DNA of 64,000 nt from Streptomyces platensis (GTDB lineage Bacteria; Actinomycetota; Actinomycetes; Streptomycetales; Streptomycetaceae). Of this stretch, positions 45,507 through 53,641 are shown one piece after another (the stretch's first letter is position 1; every line of letters begins with the position of its first letter). The DNA lies in the NCBI RefSeq assembly GCF_008704855.1, contig NZ_CP023691.1:310001-374000 (forward strand), given 5' to 3'. The notes under the pieces were generated by a model. That model was not told the DNA's origin. It worked only from the letters and a program-made list of their open reading frames with translations, and made no database searches. The translations under genes and the position numbers were made by a program.

Positions 45507-46919
45507 TCAACGCACCACGCTGTCCGTCGCCGATGGCACCTCCTCTTGCGGCCGCCGAGCGCTCGGGCAGCGCCGGATCCACATCCACAGGGCCAGCAGG
45601 AGGCAAGCCGCCAGGCAGCCGGCTCCCGCCGCGGCCAGGGGCAAAATGTCTCCCGTCGCCGCGGTGCTGCCGGGGTCGGCGGCGGGGCCCGCGGCGACCA
45701 CGCCCAGCCCGGCCGCGACGGTGATGACCGTCTTGGTCAAGCCGGATGCCTCACCGGCGCGTTCGGGCCGGATGACACCCTGGGTAGCGGTCAGCGTCAG
45801 GGCGTTGCCGACGCCCAGCGCCGCCCCGCTGGCGGTGACCGCAGCGAGATACAGCGGCAGTGCGGAGACGAACGTGCCGCCCAGCAGGACCACCCCGCCG
45901 GCTCCCAGGCTCGTCGCCATCACCGGCACTGCGCGTACGCTGGTCACCCGGCCCGCGAAGGGCCCTGCGGCGGCCATGGCCGCAGCAGGGGCGACGAAGG
46001 CCACCCCGGCCATCAACGGCGTCAGCTGCTGCCCCTCTTGGAGCGAGAGCGGTACGACGAACAGGAACACCACTGTCGCGGCGTTGGCCACCGCGCCCGC
46101 CGCGGTCAACGCCACGAAGGCGCCGTTGCGGAACAGCGCGGGGGCGATCAGCGGATCGGCCGTGCGGAGTTCGATCCGTACGAAGGCCGCCAGCGCCAGC
46201 GCCACCAGGCACAGCGCACCGAGGTCGGCCGGGGAGGTCCAGCCCCATACCGGGCCACGGTCGATGAAGAGGGCCAGGGCCGCGATGGTGGTGGTCCCGG
46301 TGGCCAGCCCCGGCCAGTCGACGCGCCCGGAGACCGTGGTGTCCCGCGACTCCTGGGCCCGGCGGGCGCAGATCGCAGCCACCACACCCAGCGGCACGTT
46401 GAGCCAGAACACTGCCCGCCACGACACCATTTGGGTCAGGGCGCCCCCGACGAAGGGGCCGCAGGCGGTGGCCAGTCCGCCGATGCCCAGCGCCCACCCT
46501 GTGGCCCGGCCGCGCACGGCGGGCGGAAAGACGTTCGTCAGGAGCGCCAGTCCGGCCGGCATGATCAACGCGCCGCCAGCACCCTGGACCACGCGGGCCG
46601 CCACCAACACCGGCAGCGAGGGCGCCAGTGCGCACCACAGCGACGCCAGTCCGAACAGCGCCAGTCCCGCGATCAGCAGGCGGCGCCGGCCGAACAGGTC
46701 GCTCATCCGGCCCGCGCCCAACATGAGTGTGCCGCACGACAGGAGGTATGCGCTGACGGCCCACTGCAACTGGCCGGTGGATACGTCGAGTTCATCCTTG
46801 ATGTGCGGCAGGGCCAGGTTCAAGGCGAACGAGTCGAGCTGGATACAGAAGACACCCAACGCGACCGAGACCAGCGCCCAGCGGGCTCCGCTTCGCCCCT
46901 CGACTTCCAACACAGTCAC
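45507..46919 (-). CDS. bcmT: MFS exporter, DHA2 family (BcmT-like)
   Basis: A 470-residue drug:H+ antiporter with about 14 hydrophobic helices. The motif A loop is GRMSDLFGRRRLLIAGL, motif C is GWALGIGGLATACGPFVGG, and the first helix has QLDSFALNLALPHI. The GTG start follows GAGAGGGAG. It is divergent from the cyclodipeptide synthase and faces the six oxidase genes, so it is probably the product exporter and self-protection pump. In described bicyclomycin clusters an MFS gene named bcmT accompanies bcmA-G; the symbol here is by context, not by comparison. Confidence 0.8.
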   Translation of the reverse strand: MTVLEVEGRSGARWALVSVALGVFCIQLDSFALNLALPHIKDELDVSTGQLQWAVSAYLLSCGTLMLGAGRMSDLFGRRRLLIAGLALFGLASLWCALAPSLPVLVAARVVQGAGGALIMPAGLALLTNVFPPAVRGRATGWALGIGGLATACGPFVGGALTQMVSWRAVFWLNVPLGVVAAICARRAQESRDTTVSGRVDWPGLATGTTTIAALALFIDRGPVWGWTSPADLGALCLVALALAAFVRIELRTADPLIAPALFRNGAFVALTAAGAVANAATVVFLFVVPLSLQEGQQLTPLMAGVAFVAPAAAMAAAGPFAGRVTSVRAVPVMATSLGAGGVVLLGGTFVSALPLYLAAVTASGAALGVGNALTLTATQGVIRPERAGEASGLTKTVITVAAGLGVVAAGPAADPGSTAATGDILPLAAAGAGCLAACLLLALWMWIRRCPSARRPQEEVPSATDSVVR

Positions 46920-47541
46920 AGCACTCCCTCTCCGCCGCCTCGCCTGGCGGCGGCGTCATCTCACGAACGTCTCTGGTTGCAGGGGGTTGGGGGATTGCTT
47001 GCGCCGGAAGGGGCTGCGCTCAGGAGGGCCGGCCCAAGAAGGAACAAGGGCTGCAAGCCGTGCGCGGAGCCTGCGCGGAAACTCACCGAAGCTCGGGGCG
47101 CCGAAGACGCTCAAGACGCCAGAACACGAAAGCGGGGGTGGCCTCGGGCAGTGAATGCCCCAGTCGCCAACCTCCCGGCTCAGCGAGGTGATTTCACCGT
47201 ACACCAGACCCTGTGCGGTGTCACGACCCACCGCCGTCCGGAAGGATTCAGCCACCAACGACTGGCGGCGGAAGAGCGAATACGGCCCGATTCCGGCACT
47301 TAGCGTTCCGTTCGGAACCGGTGATTCGGCGGGGCTCCCGCGGTCGGGCAGGGCTCCGGGGCGAACCGTTAATCGCCATGTGATCGACTGACTCAAAACC
47401 TGCTTTATCGAGCTGCTCGGCAATCCGTACGGTGGTTCTGCAAGTCGCCAAAGGAACGTCTGTGCGGACATCGTGGGACTCGCTACAGCGTGACCACGAT
47501 GCAGCTTCCGCCGCCTGCCCACCCCATACCTGGTTGGTGCC
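46920..47541. promoter_or_regulatory. divergent intergenic region of the cyclodipeptide cluster
   Basis: 622 bases without a credible gene lie between the exporter and the cyclodipeptide synthase and must hold both promoters. Local AT-rich segments occur near 47390-47412 (TGACTCAAAACCTGC). No regulator gene exists in the cluster, so control presumably comes from outside. Confidence 0.5.
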
Positions 47542-48291
47542 ATGCCGTCCGAAGTGACATCCTCTCTCACCATTCCGAAGACGACTTCACCGCCTTCGCG
47601 CAGAAGGCGTTACAAAACCGAGATAGCGTTTGTCTCGCCGGTCTCCGACCGCCATACCTTCGAAGAGCACAGCAACTGTTTCCTGGGTATCAGCCTGGAG
47701 AACAGCAACTTCCGCCCGATCAAGGTACGCAGCATGGTCGAGTGGATATCCCGAAGATTCTCACGGTGTACCGTACTCGTCGGTGACAGCATTCATCGCA
47801 TCACCCTGGAGTCCACCCGCGGCCTATGTCCTCCGGAAGCCCTGACCGAGGCGCTGCGCCTGGGGCGTGAATTCATCGACGAACAGGCCCATATTTTCGA
47901 TGATTTCCGGGACCGGACGGACTTCACCTTCATCAACTGTAGCGAGGTCCAGACCTCGGACGCTTACCAGAGCTATCACCGGGCCCTGCGGGATTACTTC
48001 AGCCAGGATGCCAATTTTTACACCTCCGTAGAGGCGTTCGGTCGCCGCTACCACAGCAAGCACTCCAACGGCGCCTCGGAAGCGGAACTGGAACGGCGTA
48101 TCCAGATGTCCTCGGACTACTTCCTCGAAGAGTTCGCCATATTCTGCTGCCTCAAAGAACGCGGCCTGCCAGTCATGCTCTATCCAGGATCGTTCAGCAC
48201 GCTCTCCGAAATCGCCGCGGGCGAGCACGAGGGAGCACCAAAAGAACTACGCGACCTGATCGTGGTGTCCCTTAAACTCCAAGGACGGTGA
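47542..48291 (+). CDS. bcmA: tRNA-dependent cyclodipeptide synthase (BcmA-like)
   Basis: A 249-residue CDPS. The catalytic Ser51 lies in CFLGISLENSNF, equivalent to Ser37 of AlbC. The helix YFLEEFAIF supplies the conserved Tyr193 and Glu197 (AlbC Tyr178/Glu182). The P2-pocket motif is Tyr214-Pro215 (VMLYPGS). CDPSs use two aminoacyl-tRNAs to form a diketopiperazine in the cytosol. Tyr-Pro points to the XYP subfamily. The genes that follow (2OG, 2OG, P450, 2OG, 2OG, 2OG) reproduce the bcmA-G order, where the product is cyclo(L-Ile-L-Leu); product identity is inferred. The ATG has a weak RBS. The stop overlaps the next start (GTGA). Confidence 0.88.
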   Translation: MPSEVTSSLTIPKTTSPPSRRRRYKTEIAFVSPVSDRHTFEEHSNCFLGISLENSNFRPIKVRSMVEWISRRFSRCTVLVGDSIHRITLESTRGLCPPEALTEALRLGREFIDEQAHIFDDFRDRTDFTFINCSEVQTSDAYQSYHRALRDYFSQDANFYTSVEAFGRRYHSKHSNGASEAELERRIQMSSDYFLEEFAIFCCLKERGLPVMLYPGSFSTLSEIAAGEHEGAPKELRDLIVVSLKLQGR

Positions 48292-49265
48292 CCGTGTCCG
48301 CAGCACGCTCTGCCGACGTGCCCGAGATCCGGCGCGGCCGGATCTACCAGGACGTCTACCGCAAGCGCGTCGACACCCAGCTGGTGACTTCCACGGCTGC
48401 GCTGGAGCGCGCCCGTATCGAGGGCGACTCCCTCATCTTCGAGGGGGACGACCAGGCATGGAAACGGGCCCTGGGTGATGGGCTGTTCCTCCTGGCCATT
48501 CCACCGGAGCTGGATGTCCGGGTCGGCGACGCATTCTCCGCCCAGTTCTACCAGGGTGCTTCCGCCCCACCCTACGGGCGTTACCGTGAGCTGACCTCGG
48601 AACATTTCGGTGACGCATTACTGGGGTTCCATCAACGGACCAATCAGATCGAACAGTTCCTGCTGGAGCGGCGATTCTGGGATCGTTACTATCCCCCCGA
48701 GATCGCCGAACTCGGCGAGGGACTCACCTATCTGTCGCGCAAGGTTATCCGCTCGGTTCTCTGCTATGCCGGCATCCCTGAGAAGGACTGGGAACAGGCT
48801 ACGGGCGGCTGCACCGAGGCGGCCGGCTCGTATCACCTCACCTTCAACCATTACCGGCCCGCCCACGACGCCACCGGCCTCAACTCCCACAAGGACGACG
48901 GATTCATCACCCTCCTGCGGGCCACTGCTCCCGGGCTGGAAGTCAGCCGCGCCGACCGGTGGGAAGCGGTGGTGCCCGAACCCGGTTACTTCATCATCAA
49001 CTTCGGTCTCTCGATGGAGATCCTGACCGCGCACTGCGCTGCTCCGGTGAGGGCGATCATGCACCGGGTGACGCGACAGACCACGGACCGCTCCACGTTC
49101 GGGCACTTCAGCTCCAGCAACTGCGCACCTGGATCGGATGAGGGAATCTACCGCTATCTTCCGGGTATCGGCCTGGACCGCGTCTGTGGCTCCCGTGAAC
49201 TCATCGACGAGAACGACTCCGAAATATACGAAGGCACCGTGAACCCGGAAGGGCGCACCCCGTGA
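48288..49265 (+). CDS. bcmB: 2OG-Fe(II) oxygenase (BcmB-like)
   Basis: A 325-residue 2-oxoglutarate/iron oxygenase of the isopenicillin-N-synthase-like type. The facial triad is His201-Lys-Asp203 (NSHKDDGFITLL) and His259 (AIMHRVTRQ), with FGHF as the end of the core strand. It shares the FNHYRP motif with the cluster's other oxygenases, indicating descent by duplication. The GTG start overlaps the synthase stop. Codon 111 is TTA, the rare leucine codon needing the bldA tRNA in Streptomyces. In bicyclomycin biosynthesis this position acts in the later oxidations after the first hydroxylations; which carbon it attacks here is unverified. Confidence 0.85.
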   Translation: MTVSAARSADVPEIRRGRIYQDVYRKRVDTQLVTSTAALERARIEGDSLIFEGDDQAWKRALGDGLFLLAIPPELDVRVGDAFSAQFYQGASAPPYGRYRELTSEHFGDALLGFHQRTNQIEQFLLERRFWDRYYPPEIAELGEGLTYLSRKVIRSVLCYAGIPEKDWEQATGGCTEAAGSYHLTFNHYRPAHDATGLNSHKDDGFITLLRATAPGLEVSRADRWEAVVPEPGYFIINFGLSMEILTAHCAAPVRAIMHRVTRQTTDRSTFGHFSSSNCAPGSDEGIYRYLPGIGLDRVCGSRELIDENDSEIYEGTVNPEGRTP

Positions 49266-50146
49266 CTCAACGACCCATGGCTCTTGAGCGCGCCCAGGCA
49301 ACCGCGGAGGGGATTGCCTTCGAAAGGGCCTACGGCCTTCCGCGGGCACTACGCGATGGGTGCTTTCTGCTGGAGATTCCCCCGGGCATCGACCTCACCC
49401 CGGGAATCGAACTCTGCCGGCAATTCTACCGGCCGTTGCAGGACGGCCCTGAGGAAACCCGGCCCTACCGAGGGTTCCGCGACCTGGAGGGTATCTATTT
49501 CGACCGGGAGCACTTCCAGACCGAACACCTTCTCATCGACGGCCCGGCCCGCCGGCAGCATTTTCCTCCCGACGTCATGGCCATGACCGAGCGCATGCAC
49601 GGCCTGGCCGTCCACGTCCTGCGCACCGTCCTCACCCACCTCGGCGTCCCCGGCCACCTGTGGCCCACCATCACCGGCAACGCTGTCGAAGGCGGCGGAA
49701 TCCAGTGGTTCGCCGCCAACCACTACCGCCCCGAGCGCGCCCAACTCGGCTGCGCCCCGCACAGGGACACCGGCTTCGTCACCGTCCTCTACATCGAACA
49801 GGAGGGGCTTGAGGTGCGTGTGGACGGCGGCTGGGCCCCGATCGAGCCGGTCCCTGGCTACTTCGTCGTGAACTTCGGCGCGGCCTTCGAACTGCTCACC
49901 CGGCCACTGGCCACCCCAGTCCAGGCAATCCTGCACCGGGTGCAGCACTGCGCTCCCTCCGGCGACGCCGACCGGTTCTCCTTCGCCGCCTTCGTCAACC
50001 CGCCCGCCGACGGATTGCTCTACCAAGTGCACGCTGACGGCACGGCGGCCGCAGCCCGCAGCTCCGAGGAATTCCTGCGCGAATTCAACGAGAAGACCTG
50101 GTCGGACCAGTACGAGGACTTCGGTATCTCGGGAGCGACCGCATGA
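49262..50146 (+). CDS. bcmC: 2OG-Fe(II) oxygenase (BcmC-like)
   Basis: A 294-residue paralogue of the preceding gene. The ligands are His167-Arg-Asp169 (CAPHRDTGFVTVLY) and His225 (AILHRVQHC), and DRFSFAAF carries the Arg expected to hold 2-oxoglutarate. The shared NHYRPE motif comes before the triad. The start GTG overlaps the bcmB stop by four bases and the stop overlaps the bcmD ATG, so all are translated from one message. By gene order it corresponds to a hydroxylase of unactivated carbons in the cyclo(Ile-Leu) scaffold. Confidence 0.85.
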   Translation: MTQRPMALERAQATAEGIAFERAYGLPRALRDGCFLLEIPPGIDLTPGIELCRQFYRPLQDGPEETRPYRGFRDLEGIYFDREHFQTEHLLIDGPARRQHFPPDVMAMTERMHGLAVHVLRTVLTHLGVPGHLWPTITGNAVEGGGIQWFAANHYRPERAQLGCAPHRDTGFVTVLYIEQEGLEVRVDGGWAPIEPVPGYFVVNFGAAFELLTRPLATPVQAILHRVQHCAPSGDADRFSFAAFVNPPADGLLYQVHADGTAAAARSSEEFLREFNEKTWSDQYEDFGISGATA

Positions 50147-51726
50147 CCCGCTGCCCCGTCCCACCGCGCGCCGGGAGCGACGCACCGCCCACCACCCGCC
50201 GCCAGTCATTCCCCGCACGATTCCATGCCTGGGGTCTGCGCACGCTCGGCCGCTACTGGCTGCCACGCCACATCGCGGCACCGTTTCCCGGAGTTCTCGC
50301 GCACCACCGCGGCCCGAACCTGTTCGCCGGGCACGCCAAAGCCTTCCACCGGGCGACGGTCGTCCACGGCCAGAGCGCCTCGGCCTACTTCCGCGCCTCG
50401 GGCATCAGCGCCTGCGCCGAAACCAACGGCGGAATCTGCACATTCCGTATGGGGCGGCGCACCGCCCTCTACCAGATCACCAATTCCCCGCTGACGGACG
50501 ACGACGCGCTGGCGCCCTCCACCGACGCCAACCGTGAGCTGTTCGGCGACTTCATCGGCTCCCAGCCCAACGACCACCCCTGCCGCCCGGTCAAGCGTGC
50601 GGCGGTGGAACGCACCCTGGGGAATGCGACATTCATCGGTCAACTGGAGCCCGCGGTAAGGAAGTACGCGGCGGAGTACTTCCGCAGCGTGGCCGGGCGG
50701 GAATTGCCTCTCGACGACTTCGCCCTGGGGCTGGTGACCCACGTGGACAGCTTTCTGCCCGGGGTCCTCGACCTCACGCAGAAACCGCTGTCGGAGTATC
50801 TCTCCTCGACGCGCTACGGGCGAGTGATGCGCGACCTCTTCGAGCTGGCCTCCGACGTGATCAGCAAGATCAACCGGGAGGCGATGCGGGAGGTCGACAT
50901 GGTCGCCCCCTTCGTTCGCGACCTGCTCGACAGTAACGCCGAGGCCCTGGCCCACGCCCCCGAAACCAACATGATCCGCCGGCACTTCGCGGTCTGGGAG
51001 CTTCCCGTCTCGCCCGCAGGCTTCGCCCGCCTGACCACCGCCCAGCTCAAGGAACTGGGCACCATCATCGTGGCGACCTACGACACCACCGCCCTCAGCC
51101 TCCAATGGGCACTGGCGTACCTGGAGACCTCACCGGAGCACAGGCACAGCGTCATCGCCGCGGCACGCGACGGCGGAGGCCCCGGGCCCTCGGTGATCGA
51201 CCTGGCGGTCCTGGAGGCCGTACGGCTGGGCGGCAGCAACCCGGCCGCACTGTGGCGGCGTACGACCCGGCCGTTCACACTGGAGCACCGCGGCCGGTCG
51301 GTGACCATACCGGCGAGCACCATGCTCTGGCTCGACCGCCGGCAGGCGAACCAGGACCCGCGGATCTTCCCGGCTCCCGGCCGCTTCGACCCCGACAACA
51401 TCCGCGCGATCTTCAAGTCCGGACGCGAAACGGTGTCGTCGGTGCTCTCCCGCAACCGTTACGAGATCAACTCCTTCAGCATGGTCAACTCCCGGCGCAA
51501 CCCCCGGAAGTGCCCCGGGCGCCTCTTCTCCGTGCGGATGCAGTCCATGCTCCTGGCCGAGCTGTACGCACAGTACGAGGTCACGGCGGACGGCATCGAC
51601 CTGAGGCTGAAGGACCACTCGTCCATGCCACGCCCCGCGCACCCCGGGACGGTCCTGCTCACCCCGACCTCGCCCGCCGGCCCGGCGCGTACGGCGCACG
51701 AGACACCGAAGGAGAAGACCCCGTGA
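50143..51726 (+). CDS. bcmD: cytochrome P450 (BcmD-like)
   Basis: A 527-residue P450, longer than most bacterial ones (about 400). The I-helix segment is IIVATYDTTALSLQWAL, ExxR is Glu358-Arg361 (LEAVRLGG) and the haem Cys is 457 in RRNPRKCPGRLF. The usual F-G-x-G-x-H-x-C-x-G is changed to SMVNSRRNPRKCPGR, more like plant/fungal CYP74- or CYP7-type endings than class I bacterial P450s. It begins with ATG overlapping the bcmC stop and ends overlapping bcmE. It is the single P450 of the set, like BcmD, and its redox partner is not encoded nearby. Confidence 0.85.
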   Translation: MTRCPVPPRAGSDAPPTTRRQSFPARFHAWGLRTLGRYWLPRHIAAPFPGVLAHHRGPNLFAGHAKAFHRATVVHGQSASAYFRASGISACAETNGGICTFRMGRRTALYQITNSPLTDDDALAPSTDANRELFGDFIGSQPNDHPCRPVKRAAVERTLGNATFIGQLEPAVRKYAAEYFRSVAGRELPLDDFALGLVTHVDSFLPGVLDLTQKPLSEYLSSTRYGRVMRDLFELASDVISKINREAMREVDMVAPFVRDLLDSNAEALAHAPETNMIRRHFAVWELPVSPAGFARLTTAQLKELGTIIVATYDTTALSLQWALAYLETSPEHRHSVIAAARDGGGPGPSVIDLAVLEAVRLGGSNPAALWRRTTRPFTLEHRGRSVTIPASTMLWLDRRQANQDPRIFPAPGRFDPDNIRAIFKSGRETVSSVLSRNRYEINSFSMVNSRRNPRKCPGRLFSVRMQSMLLAELYAQYEVTADGIDLRLKDHSSMPRPAHPGTVLLTPTSPAGPARTAHETPKEKTP

Positions 51727-52676
51727 CCGCACCACGTCCCGACTCCGCGACGCTCCGGGCGCCGGTCGTCCTCCCGGCCATGCCCACCGAGCACGAAGCC
51801 TCGACGACCTACCCACCGGTCGAGCTGGAACGCGCCCGAGTCGCCAGCGAACGCCTGGTCTTCGACCGGCCCGACGGCTTCGACCGAGCACTGGCCCAAG
51901 GCTTCTTCCTCGTGGCCATCCCCGAGGAGCTCGACACCACCGCGGGGGACCTCTTCGCGGCCCACTTCCACGAACGCCGCCAAGGCGACGGCGACCCCCT
52001 GGACCCCTTCCGCGGCTACCGCGACACCGACGTACCCGGCACGTATCAGGGCCACTTCGACCGCGAACACGACCAGTGGGAAAACTTCTACATCGAACAG
52101 GCCAACTGGGGGCTCCTCCCGGACGCCGTCGCTCAGCTGGGCCACCAGATGACCGACCTGGGCATCACGGTGCTGCACAGCCTGCTCGCCCACCTGGACC
52201 TTCCCGAGCGCGACTGGGCGGAGGTGACCGGCGGACTGAGCGACTACCGCGGCCACCACCTGCTCGCCTTCAACCACTTCCGGCCCGAGAAGGCGGTGCG
52301 CGGCTCGAAGTTCCACCGTGACTCGGGATGGGTGACGGTACTGCGCTCGACCGACCCGGGACTGCTCGCCCTCATCGACGGCACACTCTGGGCGGTCAAT
52401 CCGGAGCCGGGCCACTTCATCGTCAACTTCGGCAGCTCGCTCGAAGTGCTCACCGAGCGCCTGCCACACCCTGTACGAGCCAATGTCCACGGCGTGGCAT
52501 CCACCGAACGCGCACCCGGGCAGGCCCACCGCACCTCCTACGTGACGTTCCTCGACTCCAGCCTCGACAGCACCGTGTACCGCTACGAGAACGGTGTGCC
52601 GCGCCCCCTCCAGCCGCACTCCGAGTTCGCGATGCAGGAGGTCAACCGCACCTACGACGACGATTCCCACCTCTGA
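51723..52676 (+). CDS. bcmE: 2OG-Fe(II) oxygenase (BcmE-like)
   Basis: A 317-residue oxygenase. The triad is His198-Arg-Asp200 (KFHRDSGWVTVL) and His256 (ANVHGVAS), with HRTSYVTF in the last core strand. FNHFRPEKAVRG is the family motif also found in the others. The first 40 residues are a Pro/Glu-rich lead. The start is GTG overlapping the P450 stop; in-frame upstream codons lie inside bcmD and are excluded. In the described pathway this member performs an early hydroxylation of the leucine side; regiochemistry is not deducible here. Confidence 0.85.
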   Translation: MTAPRPDSATLRAPVVLPAMPTEHEASTTYPPVELERARVASERLVFDRPDGFDRALAQGFFLVAIPEELDTTAGDLFAAHFHERRQGDGDPLDPFRGYRDTDVPGTYQGHFDREHDQWENFYIEQANWGLLPDAVAQLGHQMTDLGITVLHSLLAHLDLPERDWAEVTGGLSDYRGHHLLAFNHFRPEKAVRGSKFHRDSGWVTVLRSTDPGLLALIDGTLWAVNPEPGHFIVNFGSSLEVLTERLPHPVRANVHGVASTERAPGQAHRTSYVTFLDSSLDSTVYRYENGVPRPLQPHSEFAMQEVNRTYDDDSHL

Positions 52677-52711
52677 TCCGGCCACCGTCCCACCCCGGTA
52701 CACCCCTTGGC

Positions 52712-52732
52712 CATACGAATTAGGCATACGAA
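52712..52732 (+). repeat. CATACGAA direct repeat before bcmF
   Basis: CATACGAA occurs at 52712-52719 and 52725-52732, 13 bp apart, in the only sizeable gap inside the oxidase operon (52677-52741). It lies just upstream of the RBS GAAAGG of bcmF. Possibly part of an internal promoter or regulator site. Confidence 0.4.
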
Positions 52733-52741
52733 AGGTCCCGC

Positions 52742-53635
52742 ATGACGACCACCACTGCCGTCCAGGGCCCACCCCTGACCCTTCCCATCGCCCAGCTCAC
52801 CGATAGCGCCGTGGACTTCGCAGCTCCCGACGGCTGGGAGCAGGCCCTCCGCCTGGGCGCTTTCCTCCTCCCCGTCCCCGCCGACCTCGACGTCGAGCCG
52901 GGGCTCCGCCTCTGCCGCAACTTCTACCTGGACCCCGACGGGGGCCCCGACGACCGCTACCGAGGGCACCGGACCCGGGGACACGCCGCGTCCAAGCTCG
53001 GCTACGAAGACAGGCCCGACCAGGTCGAACAGCTCCAGATCGAAAGCATCCACTGGGACAAGTACTTCCCCGAGGACGTGACCGGCCTGCTCCAGCGGAT
53101 GCGTGAACTCACCCTCAACGCCCTTAACAGCTGCCTTGCGGCCTCAGGCGTACCGGAGCGGGACTGGGACAGGGTCACTGGCGGCGCGCGCCAGGACACC
53201 GGCTGGTGCTACACCACCGTCAACCACTACCGGGCCGGCCTCAGCCGCGACCACGGCATCGTCGAGCACACCGACAGCGGCTTCATCACTGTGATCTACG
53301 CCGACCAGCAGGGCTACGAAATCCTGGACGGCGAGCGCTGGCGGCCGGTGGAAGTGCCACCGCGGCACTTCGTGGTGAACCTCGGCGACGCCGCCGAGAT
53401 CCTCACCAAACACTTGCCCCGTGCAGCGGGCGCGGTCATTCACCGGGTCCCGCCCCGCCCAGCCCCGGTGGCGAACGGCGACCGCTCCTCGTTCACGGTC
53501 TATATGGGCCCACGCATGGACATGATGCTGTACCAGTACGGGACCAACGGCGTACTCGGCGAGTACCAGGGCTTCCGGGACTACTCCGTGGAGAAGTCAA
53601 AGAAGCTCGGATACGAATTCCACTCCCGGATCTGA
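52742..53635 (+). CDS. bcmF: 2OG-Fe(II) oxygenase (BcmF-like)
   Basis: A 297-residue oxygenase with His176-Thr-Asp178 (VEHTDSGFITVI) and His234 (AVIHRVPPR) as iron ligands and DRSSFTVY following. It has the N-terminal WEQALRLGAFLLPVPADLDV motif common to all five paralogues (a hydrophobic strand followed by D(V/M/T)xPG). ATG with GAAAGG eight bases upstream. It is separated from bcmE by 65 bases and from bcmG by six. By order it is the candidate for a late, double-bond or final hydroxylation step, as assigned to BcmF in published work; not testable from sequence. Confidence 0.84.
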   Translation: MTTTTAVQGPPLTLPIAQLTDSAVDFAAPDGWEQALRLGAFLLPVPADLDVEPGLRLCRNFYLDPDGGPDDRYRGHRTRGHAASKLGYEDRPDQVEQLQIESIHWDKYFPEDVTGLLQRMRELTLNALNSCLAASGVPERDWDRVTGGARQDTGWCYTTVNHYRAGLSRDHGIVEHTDSGFITVIYADQQGYEILDGERWRPVEVPPRHFVVNLGDAAEILTKHLPRAAGAVIHRVPPRPAPVANGDRSSFTVYMGPRMDMMLYQYGTNGVLGEYQGFRDYSVEKSKKLGYEFHSRI

Positions 53636-53641
53636 TCCGCC

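Noticed and set aside
45354..47303. 649- and 576-codon plus-strand frames
   Set aside because: Both are antisense to the MFS exporter, whose transmembrane pattern and motifs are unequivocal.
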